31,917 nucleotides of DNA from Blautia sp. GTDB taxonomy: Bacteria > Bacillota > Clostridia > Lachnospirales > Lachnospiraceae. The translations under genes were made by a program, and so were the position numbers. Below, piece by piece: positions 24,077-31,888 of this stretch (position 1 is the stretch's first letter; each line of letters opens with the position of its first letter). The notes beneath the pieces are model-generated. The model had not been told where the DNA came from. It was given only the letters and a program-made list of their open reading frames with translations, and made no database searches. The stretch lies in the NCBI GenBank assembly GCA_030841965.1, contig JAUUSJ010000033.1:1-31917 (forward strand), in the 5' to 3' direction.

Positions 24077-24397
24077 ATGTTAGATGAAGATTTAGTACTC
24101 TGTGCGGCTAGCGCATACGAAAAGAAATTTTATTTAAATGACCGTTTTTCCTCCCTGCCAAAGGATGTGAAGGATGAACTTAAAATCATCTGTGTCTTGC
24201 ACACGGCAGAGGTTGGCGGGATTTTGACGATAGCATTTGACGAAGAGGGAAATTTACAATTCATCACAGAGGCGAGGGAGGATGACCTTTTATATGATGA
24301 AATTGGAAGCGCCCTGAAAGTAAAGCAGATAAGAGAAACAAAAAGGGAATTGTGGGAATCTCTGGAACAATATTTTCAGGTATTTTGGTTACAATAA
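24077..24397 (+). CDS. Small conserved protein, probably DUF6145
   Basis: 106-residue cytosolic protein. The sequence MLDEDLVLCAASAYEKKFYLNDRFSSLPKDVKDELK and the later EVGGILTIAFDEEGNLQF plus EDDLLYDEIGSALK segments match my memory of DUF6145, a small Lachnospiraceae family without known function. It is acidic, with no TM helix or signal peptide. The strong ribosome binding site GAGGAGG is 5 bases before the ATG. It lies 11 bases after birA and 30 before coaX in a tight row. Confidence 0.8.
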   Translation: MLDEDLVLCAASAYEKKFYLNDRFSSLPKDVKDELKIICVLHTAEVGGILTIAFDEEGNLQFITEAREDDLLYDEIGSALKVKQIRETKRELWESLEQYFQVFWLQ

Positions 24398-24427
24398 AAT
24401 AATTCCGCAAAATGAGGAGATTTAAAA

Positions 24428-25195
24428 ATGTTAATAGTACTAGATGTCGGAAATACAAATATTACAATTGGTGTTTTCGAGGGAGAAAAAATGAATGCGA
24501 ACTTTCGCATTACGACAAAGAGAGCGAGAACATCAGATGAGTATGGAATTGAGCTTCGAGAGCTTATGAAGCTTCGGGGACTTTCCCTAAAGCAGGTGGA
24601 TGCCGTGATTATCGCATCCGTTGTTCCAAATATTATGCATTCTCTGACAAATGCAATCAGAAAATATTGTAATGTGGAGCCAATTTTAGTAGGTCCTGGT
24701 ATTAAGACAGGCATTAAGCTGGCTACAATAAATCCCAAGGCTTTGGGGGCAGATAGAATTGTGGACGCAGTGGCGAGCTATGAGATGTACGGTGGACCAG
24801 TGATTGTGGTAGATTTTGGCACGGCGACGACATATGATTTGATTACAGAAAATGGAACTTTTGTGGCAGAGGTGACTGCCCCTGGAATTCGCACGGCAGC
24901 GAATGCTCTCTGGCAAGATGCCGCAAAGCTTCCAGAGATTGAGATTAAAAAGCCAGAGACAATTCTGGCGAGGGATACTATCACAAGTATGCAGGCGGGG
25001 CTTGTATACGGAGCGATTGGACAGACAGAATATATTATTGACAGTATAAAGAGGGAATACGGGCTCCCAGATATTAAGGTTGTGGCGACGGGCGGTCTTG
25101 GCAAGATGATTGCGGATGAGACGGACAGAATTGATTATTATGACCCTATGCTCACTCTTAAGGGACTTCGTATCCTGTATGAGAAAAATCGTTAA
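24428..25195 (+). CDS. coaX: Type III pantothenate kinase
   Basis: 255-residue first enzyme of coenzyme A synthesis, phosphorylating pantothenate. It belongs to the ASKHA fold: phosphate-1 motif DVGNTNITIG (Asp6), the GADRIVDAVASY segment near 107 and phosphate-2 motif VDFGTATTYD near 129. The CoaX form is insensitive to CoA feedback and needs a monovalent cation. AGGAG precedes the ATG. It sits next to birA, as is common in Firmicutes. Confidence 0.96.
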   Translation: MLIVLDVGNTNITIGVFEGEKMNANFRITTKRARTSDEYGIELRELMKLRGLSLKQVDAVIIASVVPNIMHSLTNAIRKYCNVEPILVGPGIKTGIKLATINPKALGADRIVDAVASYEMYGGPVIVVDFGTATTYDLITENGTFVAEVTAPGIRTAANALWQDAAKLPEIEIKKPETILARDTITSMQAGLVYGAIGQTEYIIDSIKREYGLPDIKVVATGGLGKMIADETDRIDYYDPMLTLKGLRILYEKNR

Positions 25196-25202
25196 AAAAA
25201 GG

Positions 25203-25235
25203 CTCCCACAGGGCGAAGATGCAGATATGTGGGAG
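25203..25235 (+). promoter_or_regulatory. Hairpin between coaX and the dus gene
   Basis: CTCCCACA (25203-25210) pairs perfectly with TGTGGGAG (25228-25235). No T run follows directly (TCCTCTTGCGTTTTT), so it is at best a weak or attenuating terminator. Confidence 0.4.
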
Positions 25236-25288
25236 TCCTCTTGCGTTTTTCGATGGTTTTTCCTACTAAAAACGAAAGGATTTAATTT

Positions 25289-26287
25289 ATGAAACAAAAA
25301 ATGAAAGTTTTCGATTTGGAAAATCCTATTTTTCTCGGGCCAATGGCGGGAGTCACGGATTTGCCGTTTCGTCTGCTATGCAAAGAGATGGGATGTTCTT
25401 TTTTGTATACAGAAATGATAAGTGCGAAGGCATTATATTATAAAAATAAAAATACAATTCCTCTCTTGATGACGAGAGACGAGGAGATGCCGATTGCAGT
25501 GCAGATTTTTGGCTCTGAGCCTGAATTAATGGGAGAGATGGCGAAAGTCCTAGAAGATAAGGGATTTGCCGCAATAGACATCAATATGGGATGCCCAGTG
25601 CCCAAAATTGTAAATAACGGTGAGGGGTCTGCGCTTATGAAAAATCCAGTTCTAGCGGGGAAGATTATCGAGCAGGTGAATCGCTCTGTCAGCCTTCCAG
25701 TGACGGTAAAAATTCGCAGGGGCTTTGACGAGGAGCATGTCAATGCCGTGGAGATGGCGAAAATTGCCGAGGAGAGTGGAGCTTCGGCCATCGCAGTGCA
25801 CGGAAGGACGAGAGAGCAATATTACTCGGGAAAGGCGGACTGGGAAATCATCAGGCAGGTAAAAGAGGCAGTGACAATTCCAGTTATCGGGAATGGGGAC
25901 GTCGCATCTGCCAAAGATTATCTTATCATGCGCGAGAAAACTGGCTGTGACGGAGTGATGATAGCAAGAGCAGCCAAGGGAAATCCGTGGATTTTTCGAG
26001 AGATTACGAATGCCCTCTCTCAAGGCGTGGATTCGGTCGAAGAAATATCGAAAGCGGCTGTCGGAAAGCCAAGTCTCCTTGAAGTGATTGAGATGATAAA
26101 GCGCCATACCGAGCTTATGATAGAGTATAAAGGAGAATTCACGGCAATTCGTGAGATGAGAAAGCATGTCGCATGGTATACGGTCGGGTATCCCGGCTCA
26201 GCGAGACTTCGAGACGCCGTCAACCAGGTGGGAACGAGGGCTGAAATGATGGAATTGCTAGAGAGATATGCAGATAGAGTGGTGTGA
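25289..26287 (+). CDS. tRNA-dihydrouridine synthase (DusB-like)
   Basis: 332-residue FMN enzyme that reduces uridine to dihydrouridine in tRNA D-loops. A TIM barrel begins FLGPMAGVTDLPFRLLCKEMG. The catalytic Cys102 is in INMGCPVPKIV, followed by GEGSALMKNP, and the FMN phosphate site is near PVIGNGDV and GVMIARAAKGNPW. A small helical C-terminal domain completes it. The ribosome binding site GAAAGGA is 9 bases before the ATG. The XRE regulator starts 34 bases after its stop. Confidence 0.94.
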   Translation: MKQKMKVFDLENPIFLGPMAGVTDLPFRLLCKEMGCSFLYTEMISAKALYYKNKNTIPLLMTRDEEMPIAVQIFGSEPELMGEMAKVLEDKGFAAIDINMGCPVPKIVNNGEGSALMKNPVLAGKIIEQVNRSVSLPVTVKIRRGFDEEHVNAVEMAKIAEESGASAIAVHGRTREQYYSGKADWEIIRQVKEAVTIPVIGNGDVASAKDYLIMREKTGCDGVMIARAAKGNPWIFREITNALSQGVDSVEEISKAAVGKPSLLEVIEMIKRHTELMIEYKGEFTAIREMRKHVAWYTVGYPGSARLRDAVNQVGTRAEMMELLERYADRVV

Positions 26288-26321
26288 GTTTTCGCGAAAG
26301 AGGAAAGAAGGAGAGATTGGG

Positions 26322-26873
26322 ATGGACTATTTATCGCATAATATAGCGATTAACTTAAAGCGAATCCGAAAGTCGAAAGGGATGAGCTTGGATGTTGTGT
26401 CAGAACAGACGGGGGTTAGTAAGAGTATGCTGGCTACGATAGAAAAAGGAGATGCAAATCCGTCAATCGGGGTATTGGGAAAGATTATGAGTGGCTTGCG
26501 AATTGATTTGCAGGACTTAACACAGGCACCGCAAGAGGATTCTTACTTGGTTGATATAGATAGATTAGAGCCGACAAAGAATGTAAAGGGACAGTATAAA
26601 GTATGGACTTGTTTTCCGATTGCCGACAATCGAACGGTGGAGATTTATCGAATCGATATTGAGCCAGGTGGGATATATGAGAGTGGAGCGCATGGGGAGC
26701 GCACGAAGGAGTATATTGCTATGATTTGCGGCGAATTATCGGTTAAGCTGGAGGACGGAATCCATATGGTAGGAAGAGAGCAGTTTTTCCGATTTGAGTC
26801 GAATCAGCCCCATATTTATTTTAATACAGGGACAGAAAAAATCAGCTTTATGTCTTTTTTTGTAGTATACTAG
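26322..26873 (+). CDS. XRE-family regulator with C-terminal cupin domain
   Basis: 183-residue transcription factor. The helix-turn-helix is at about 10-66 (LKRIRKSKGMSLDVVSEQTG, SKSMLATIEKGDANPS), and a cupin sensor domain is at about 108-183 (IEPGGIYESGAHGERTKEY, EQFFRFESNQPHIYFN). This is the architecture of PuuR and related amine, amino-acid or sulfur regulators. The ATG at 26322 follows GAAGGAGAG; an upstream in-frame start at 26268 lies inside the dus gene and is rejected. Just downstream are two palindromes and the promoter of a class III aminotransferase, so it probably represses that gene in response to a small ligand. Confidence 0.92.
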   Translation: MDYLSHNIAINLKRIRKSKGMSLDVVSEQTGVSKSMLATIEKGDANPSIGVLGKIMSGLRIDLQDLTQAPQEDSYLVDIDRLEPTKNVKGQYKVWTCFPIADNRTVEIYRIDIEPGGIYESGAHGERTKEYIAMICGELSVKLEDGIHMVGREQFFRFESNQPHIYFNTGTEKISFMSFFVVY

Positions 26874-26885
26874 AAAGTAAAAAAG

Positions 26886-26899
26886 TCCATTATAATGGA
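26886..26899. promoter_or_regulatory. Perfect 14-base palindrome, possible operator
   Basis: TCCATTATAATGGA lies 13 bases after the regulator stop and 30 bases upstream of the aminotransferase -35 box. With no loop or T run it is more operator-like than terminator-like. Confidence 0.4.
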
Positions 26900-26926
26900 T
26901 AAAAATCTAAAAAAATAAAAAATAAT

Positions 26927-26972
26927 CGTTGACAACGAGAAAAATGTATGATATATTGAACGTGTTCAATAT
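26927..26972 (+). promoter_or_regulatory. Aminotransferase promoter overlapped by a palindromic operator
   Basis: TTGACA (26929-26934), a 17-base spacer and TATATT (26952-26957) make a near-consensus sigma-A promoter. ATATTGAACGTGTTCAATAT (26953-26972) is a 9-2-9 perfect inverted repeat covering the -10 and start site, which fits repression. The -35 itself lies in the odd palindrome CGTTGACAACG (26927-26937). Confidence 0.85.
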
Positions 26973-26983
26973 AAAAGACTGAA

Positions 26984-27033
26984 ACGACAAAAGCGTCAAT
27001 GACCAATTGGTTCATTGGCGCTTTTGCCGTTTT
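26984..27033 (+). terminator. Leader hairpin, possible attenuator
   Basis: ACGACAAAAGCGTCAATGA (26984-27002) pairs with the arm ending at 27030 (TTCATTGGCGCTTTTGCCGT) with few mismatches, around CCAATTGG. Only four T follow (27030-27033). It stands between the promoter and the ATG at 27065, where it could end transcription early or block or stabilise the message. Confidence 0.65.
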
Positions 27034-27064
27034 AGTGATTCTTTATTCAAAGGAGGACTTAAGT

Positions 27065-28279
27065 ATGAAATTAAAAGACGTAGGACTTACAAAGCAGGAT
27101 ATTAAAGATAAGGTAAATAAGTATATGATTGAAACATATGAGCGTTTTGACTTTTTAGCTGAGACGGCAGAGGGAATGTATTTGTACGACGAGGAGGGTT
27201 CTCCTTATCTAGATTTTTATGCCGGCATCGCCGTTAATAATGCGGGTAGCCGCAATCCAAAGGTTGTCGCAGCTGTGAAGGACCAGGTAGATGATATTAT
27301 GCATACATTTAACTATCCTTATACCATTCCACAGGCATTATTGGCAGAGAAAGTTTGCGAGACAATTGGAATGGACAAGATTTTTTATCAAAACTCTGGT
27401 ACAGAGGCAAACGAGGCGATGATTAAGATGGCTCGTAAATACGGGATTGAGAAATACGGACCAAATAAATACCATATCGTTACAGCAAAGATGGGATTCC
27501 ACGGAAGAACTTTCGGTTCTATGTCTGCGACAGGACAGCCGGGAAATGGATGCCAGGTTGGATTTGGACCTATGACATATGGATTCTCCTACGCTCCTTA
27601 TAATGATTTGGAGGCATTTAAAAATGCATGCACAGAAAATACCATCGCCATTATGATAGAGTTAGTGCAGGGCGAGGGCGGTGTACATCCTGCGACAATG
27701 GAGTTTGCAAGAGGACTTCGCGAGTTTTGTGATGAGAATGGAATGCTTCTTTTGATAGATGAGGTTCAGACAGGATGGTGTAGAACAGGTGCCATTATGT
27801 CCTATATGAATTATGGTATAAAGCCAGATATCGTCTCTATGGCAAAGGGACTTGGCGGTGGAATGCCAATCGGTGCAATCTGTGCGACTGAAGAAGTTTC
27901 AAAGGCATTTTCAGCAGGTTCCCACGGAACGACATTCGGCGGTCATCCAGTTTCCTGTGCGGCTGCATTGGCAGAGGTGAATGAATTGATTGACAGAGAT
28001 TTGGCTGGAAATGCAAAGAAAGTTGGAGATTATTTTGCAGAGAAATTAAAAGAGCTTCCACATGTGAAGGAAGTAAGACATCAGGGACTTTTGGTCGGTG
28101 TTGAGTTTGACGATGCGATTGACAGTGTCGAGGTAAAACATGCCGCTTTGGATAGAAAGCTTTTGATTACTGCGATTGGAGCGCATATTATCCGTATGGT
28201 TCCGCCATTAATTGTGACAGAAGAAGAATGCGATAAGGCATTTGATATTATAAATGAAGTAGTAAAAACATTAGCATAA
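27065..28279 (+). CDS. Class III PLP aminotransferase, ArgD/GabT-like
   Basis: 404-residue fold-type I aminotransferase. The PLP lysine is Lys261 in SMAKGLGGGMPIGA. YQNSGTEANEAMIKMAR, GFHGRTFGSMS, ELVQGEGGVHPA and LLIDEVQTGWCRTG are family motifs. The C-terminal IRMVPPLIVTEEECDKAF is closest to acetylornithine aminotransferase (ArgD). GABA and putrescine aminotransferases share these motifs, so the substrate is uncertain. ATG 27065 follows AAAGGAGG. The longer frame from 26999 starts inside the leader hairpin and is rejected. The gene is not in an argCJBD cluster but directly behind an XRE-cupin regulator and its operator, which favours a catabolic role. A terminator follows. Confidence 0.93.
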   Translation: MKLKDVGLTKQDIKDKVNKYMIETYERFDFLAETAEGMYLYDEEGSPYLDFYAGIAVNNAGSRNPKVVAAVKDQVDDIMHTFNYPYTIPQALLAEKVCETIGMDKIFYQNSGTEANEAMIKMARKYGIEKYGPNKYHIVTAKMGFHGRTFGSMSATGQPGNGCQVGFGPMTYGFSYAPYNDLEAFKNACTENTIAIMIELVQGEGGVHPATMEFARGLREFCDENGMLLLIDEVQTGWCRTGAIMSYMNYGIKPDIVSMAKGLGGGMPIGAICATEEVSKAFSAGSHGTTFGGHPVSCAAALAEVNELIDRDLAGNAKKVGDYFAEKLKELPHVKEVRHQGLLVGVEFDDAIDSVEVKHAALDRKLLITAIGAHIIRMVPPLIVTEEECDKAFDIINEVVKTLA

Positions 28280-28296
28280 AGAAAAAGACTTGACAA

Positions 28297-28334
28297 GGGT
28301 GTCACCGAGATATCGGAGACGCCCCCTTTCTTTT
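28297..28334 (+). terminator. Terminator after the aminotransferase
   Basis: GGGTGTC (28297-28303) pairs with GACGCCC (28318-28324), and CCGA (28305-28308) with TCGG (28313-28316), with one A-A mismatch between the helices and a GATA loop. The tail is CCTTTCTTTT, so termination may be partial. Confidence 0.75.
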
Positions 28335-28385
28335 AGAAGGGATGTCAGAATAAGAAATAGATTCTGAGGAAGGGAGGAAGCAGAT

Positions 28386-28991
28386 ATGGAACGTTTTGTG
28401 ATAACAGTCGGCTGCGAGTACGGCGCAAGGGGAAATGCGATTGGAAAGAAAATAGCGAAAGATTTGGGAATACCTGTTTACGATAGAGAGATAGTGGATG
28501 CTATTATTAGTGAGGTTGGAATTCCTCAAGATATTATGGATAAGGTGGAGTCTGGACTTACGATTGCAGGTAAGGGTGTCAAGGGACAGGAGAGAGGTTC
28601 CTTTTCCAAGCTGTCAGACTTGACAGACCGTGCGATTCATGTGCAAAAGCAGATTATTCGGAAATTGGCGGCGAGAGAGTCCTGCGTATTTATCGGGCGC
28701 TCGGCGGATTATATTTTGAGAGACCAGGAGAACCTTTTATGTGTATTCATCTATTCTCCGGAGGATGTGAGAATTAAAAATGTGATGGAGAGCCATAATC
28801 TCTCCGAGAAGGATGCAAAATTATTGATTGCCGAGAAAGAGAAACGCTATCACACAAGACATCTCGCCTTTACGGGAAGTAACCGAGGAGACCGTCATAA
28901 TCGAAATATTTTGATTGACAGTAGTATGCTCGGTGTGGATGGAACAGCCGAGTATATCGAAATTTTGGCAAAAAAGGTTTTGGGAATTTAA
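28386..28991 (+). CDS. Cytidylate-kinase-like P-loop protein
   Basis: 201-residue protein of the cytidylate-kinase-like group common in Clostridia. The N-terminus (FVITVGCEYGARGNAIGKKIAKDLGIPVYDREIV) is the P-loop region in a diverged form, GARGNAIGKK. IGRSADYIL and the basic stretch near 148-165 (EKEKRYHTRHLAF) look like the nucleotide-binding and lid regions. True Cmk proteins are about 220 residues with a GPAGAGKST loop, so activity on CMP is doubtful. The ribosome binding site GGGAGGA is strong. It is 18 bases before the permease gene, so it is co-expressed with it and may be a regulatory kinase. Confidence 0.85.
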   Translation: MERFVITVGCEYGARGNAIGKKIAKDLGIPVYDREIVDAIISEVGIPQDIMDKVESGLTIAGKGVKGQERGSFSKLSDLTDRAIHVQKQIIRKLAARESCVFIGRSADYILRDQENLLCVFIYSPEDVRIKNVMESHNLSEKDAKLLIAEKEKRYHTRHLAFTGSNRGDRHNRNILIDSSMLGVDGTAEYIEILAKKVLGI

Positions 28992-29009
28992 GAAGGGAGA
29001 TGAGGCTAT

Positions 29010-30533
29010 ATGGCTCAGAAAAAATCGGAATTTGACAAAGTATTTAGTGCGTGGGATATATTAGTTATCGCCTTTGGCGCAATGATTGGCTGGGGCTGGG
29101 TGGTATCATCTGGCGGATGGATTGAGTCCGGCGGAGTCATCGGTGCGGCGCTTGGTTTTGTAATCGGTGGTATTATGATTTTCTTTGTAGGTCTTACCTA
29201 TGCCGAATTGACAGCTGCCATGCCACAATGTGGAGGCGAGCATGTATTTAGCTATAAGGCGATGGGAGCGAACGGCTCTTTCGTATGTACATGGGGCATT
29301 ATCTTAGGATATGTCGGTGTTGCCTGCTTTGAGGCATGTGCTTTTCCTACTATCTTGACCTATTTATGGCCAGGATTTTTAAAGGGATATCTATATACCG
29401 TGGCTGGATTTGATATCTATGCATCTTGGCTTGCGGTTGCGATTATTGTGGCTTTTTTGATTATGGTAATCAATATTTTAGGTGCCAAAACAGCAGCCAT
29501 ATTACAGACAATCTTAACCGTTATTATCGGCGGCGCTGGAATCTTGCTTATCGTGGCATCCCTTATCAACGGAAGTGTGGATAATTTAAACGGTCAGATG
29601 TTTATCGGCTCTACTGGTGGTTCTATGTTTAAAAATGTTTTATCCGTGGCGGTGGTCACTCCATTTTATTTTATTGGATTTGACGTTATCCCACAGGCAG
29701 CCGAGGAAATCAATGTTCCACTAAAAAAGATTGGTAAAATGTTAATCTTATCTGTTGTTTTGGCTGTTATTTTCTATGCGCTTGTTATTGTAGCTGTCGG
29801 CTATGTACTCGATGCGGATGCGATAGCTGCCTCTCAGCAGGGAACTGGTCTTGTTACTGCCGATGCGATGGCGAAGGCGTTTAAAGCTCCAGTGATGGCG
29901 AAGGTTATTATCGTCGGAGGTATGTGCGGTATTATCACATCTTGGAATTCTTTTATGATTGGCGGTTCCAGAGCCATGTATTCTATGGCTGAATCTTATA
30001 TGATTCCACCATTTTTTGCAAAACTTCATCCAAAGCATAAAACACCAGTGAACTCTCTGATTTTGATTGGAGTTCTCACAATGCTCGCACCGTTTGCAGG
30101 TCGTAAGATGATGGTCTGGATTTGTGACGCTGGAAATTTCGGATGCTGTCTTGCATACTGCATGGTATCGATTTCCTTTTTGATACTCAGAAAGAAAGAG
30201 CCAGATATGCCAAGACCATATCGTGTGCCAGCCTATAAATTTGTCGGAGGTATGGCAGTTTTAATGTCTGGATTTATGGTTTTGATGTACTGTATCCCTG
30301 GTTCTGGCGGAAGCTTGGTATGGCAGGAATGGGCTATGGTAGGCGGATGGTCACTTCTTGGCGTTGTATTTTATATTATTTGTAAGAGAAGATATAAGGA
30401 GTCATTTGGTACTTTAGTAGAGCTGATATCCGACGAGGATGCCGCTACTTTGATGCCAGAGGCAGATGACGAAGAGTTAGACTTAGTAATTGACCAGGCA
30501 ATTGAGCGTGTGCTCAAAAGAAATGCCGCGTAG
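29010..30533 (+). CDS. APC-superfamily amino acid/amine permease
   Basis: 507-residue transporter with about 12 TM helices. The first helix has the broken GAMIGWGWVVSSGG motif typical of APC substrate sites. RAMYSMAESYMIPPFFAKLHPKHKTPVNSL is the classic APC loop near residues 320-350. An acidic cytoplasmic tail of about 45 residues ends the protein (SDEDAATLMPEADDEELDL). The ribosome binding site is GAAGGGAG. It lies between the kinase-like gene (18 bases) and the dehydrogenase gene (27 bases) in an operon. The substrate is not readable; the context suggests an amine or amino acid. Confidence 0.93.
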   Translation: MAQKKSEFDKVFSAWDILVIAFGAMIGWGWVVSSGGWIESGGVIGAALGFVIGGIMIFFVGLTYAELTAAMPQCGGEHVFSYKAMGANGSFVCTWGIILGYVGVACFEACAFPTILTYLWPGFLKGYLYTVAGFDIYASWLAVAIIVAFLIMVINILGAKTAAILQTILTVIIGGAGILLIVASLINGSVDNLNGQMFIGSTGGSMFKNVLSVAVVTPFYFIGFDVIPQAAEEINVPLKKIGKMLILSVVLAVIFYALVIVAVGYVLDADAIAASQQGTGLVTADAMAKAFKAPVMAKVIIVGGMCGIITSWNSFMIGGSRAMYSMAESYMIPPFFAKLHPKHKTPVNSLILIGVLTMLAPFAGRKMMVWICDAGNFGCCLAYCMVSISFLILRKKEPDMPRPYRVPAYKFVGGMAVLMSGFMVLMYCIPGSGGSLVWQEWAMVGGWSLLGVVFYIICKRRYKESFGTLVELISDEDAATLMPEADDEELDLVIDQAIERVLKRNAA

Positions 30534-30560
30534 GAAATAAGCAAAGGGAGAGAAGAGACA

Positions 30561-31709
30561 ATGCAAGATTTTTCATTTTCAATACCACAAAATATTATTG
30601 TTGGAAGGGGAAGCTTATCAAAGCTTCCTACAGCTGCAAAGGAGGTAGGTGGTTCTCACGGATTTATTATTTCAGGTCCCCATTTATATAAGATGGGAGT
30701 TGTGAAAGCCTGTGCAGATATATTAGAAACTGCGGGAATTCCAGTCGATATGTATACAGAGACAGAGGGAAATCCATCAGTCGAGACAGTAGATAAGGCG
30801 ACAAAAGCATTTAAGGAGAGCGGCGCAGATTTCATCATCGCCATCGGCGGCGGTTCTCCTATGGATGTGGCGAAGGCAGTCGGCGTTGTCGCAAAATACG
30901 GCGGAAGCATTACAGAGTATGAGGGTGGCGGTAAAGTGCCTGGAGACATCATCCCACTTATCGCAATTCCGACGACGGCGGGAACAGGCTCAGAGGTAAC
31001 TGCATTTTCGGTTATTACTGACCATAGCAGGAATTATAAGTTGACAGTATTTAGTTATAAACTAATTCCTTCCTTTGCCATCTTGGATGCCGATTTGATT
31101 ACGACGGCTCCTGTATCCGTCGCAGCAGCATGTGGAGTGGACGCGATGGTTCATGCTCTGGAGGCATATATCTCAAAAGCGGCTTCTCCATTTTCCGATG
31201 CGATGGCAGAGAAGGCTCTTGAGTTGATTGGAGCGAATATCCGAAGATATGTGGCAGACCGCACGAATATAGAGGCGGCACAGGGGATGATAGTTGGGTC
31301 ACTATTTGCTGGAATTGCATTCTCATGGGCGAGACTCGGAGATGTCCATGCGATGAGTCATCCAGTGAGCGCTTTTTTCAATGTGCCACATGGGGTCGCA
31401 AATGCGATTTTGCTTCCGACTATTGTGGAGTATAATGCGTTGGCAGATAGTGGGAAATATTGGAAGATATATAATTATATTGCTCTTCAGCCTGTCTTGG
31501 AGGAGGAGTTTGAGCCTTCTATGCTTGTGGAGCTGCTTAGAGAATTGAATGAACAGCTTGGGATTTCGCCATCGCTTCGAGAGGTCGGAGTGACAGAGGA
31601 TAAATTTGGTGAGATGGCGGATGATGCAATGAAGAGTGGGAATATTGCGGTGAATCCAAGGAGTACGAGCAGGGAGGATGTTCTAAGGCTGTATAGACAA
31701 GCGTACTAA
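30561..31709 (+). CDS. Iron-containing (group III) alcohol dehydrogenase
   Basis: 382-residue NAD(P)-dependent metal alcohol dehydrogenase. The GGGSPMD nucleotide motif is near 97-103. IPTTAGTGSEVT is conserved. The four metal ligands expected from FucO-type enzymes are visible: Asp194 and His198 (VDAMVHALEAY), His263 (DVHAMSHP) and His277 (VPHGVAN). Its relatives include butanol, 1,2-propanediol and 4-hydroxybutyrate dehydrogenases. It is the last gene of the permease operon. With the transaminase upstream, reduction of a semialdehyde such as succinate semialdehyde is a reasonable inference. The ribosome binding site AAAGGGAGAG is good. No terminator is clear before the terminal repeat. Confidence 0.94.
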   Translation: MQDFSFSIPQNIIVGRGSLSKLPTAAKEVGGSHGFIISGPHLYKMGVVKACADILETAGIPVDMYTETEGNPSVETVDKATKAFKESGADFIIAIGGGSPMDVAKAVGVVAKYGGSITEYEGGGKVPGDIIPLIAIPTTAGTGSEVTAFSVITDHSRNYKLTVFSYKLIPSFAILDADLITTAPVSVAAACGVDAMVHALEAYISKAASPFSDAMAEKALELIGANIRRYVADRTNIEAAQGMIVGSLFAGIAFSWARLGDVHAMSHPVSAFFNVPHGVANAILLPTIVEYNALADSGKYWKIYNYIALQPVLEEEFEPSMLVELLRELNEQLGISPSLREVGVTEDKFGEMADDAMKSGNIAVNPRSTSREDVLRLYRQAY

Positions 31710-31751
31710 TAGAATGGGAGAGGGGAGGAGATGGCAGGAGACGCCGCAAGA

Positions 31752-31888
31752 GGGGAGAGGGGCAACGAGAGCAGGCAGATATCTCCTCCGTAAACACGTT
31801 CGTTCCCACGGTTTTTCGACATACGCTGATTTTTGCCGCCTCCCGCAAACTCGCACCTTCGGCGCTCAAACAGTGCTCCAGCGGCAAA
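31752..31888 (+). repeat. Right copy of terminal inverted repeat plus G+C-rich hairpin
   Basis: Bases 31792-31828 are the exact reverse complement of 1-37, with looser similarity from about 31752. Directly after it, TTTGCCGC (31832-31839) pairs with GCGGCAAA (31881-31888) to close a 41-base G+C-rich loop. The composition is unlike the flanking genes. A 62-residue reading frame crosses it but looks like chance coding in a dispersed repeat. Confidence 0.8.

Noticed and set aside
24686..25297. 203-residue minus-strand frame opposite coaX
   Set aside because: It is long but antisense to conserved CoaX motifs and extends through an intergenic hairpin; no start signal and no family resemblance.
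26999..27064. Upstream in-frame ATG for the aminotransferase
   Set aside because: It would start within the leader hairpin, lacks a ribosome binding site and adds a hydrophobic tail foreign to the family; ATG 27065 has AAAGGAGG.
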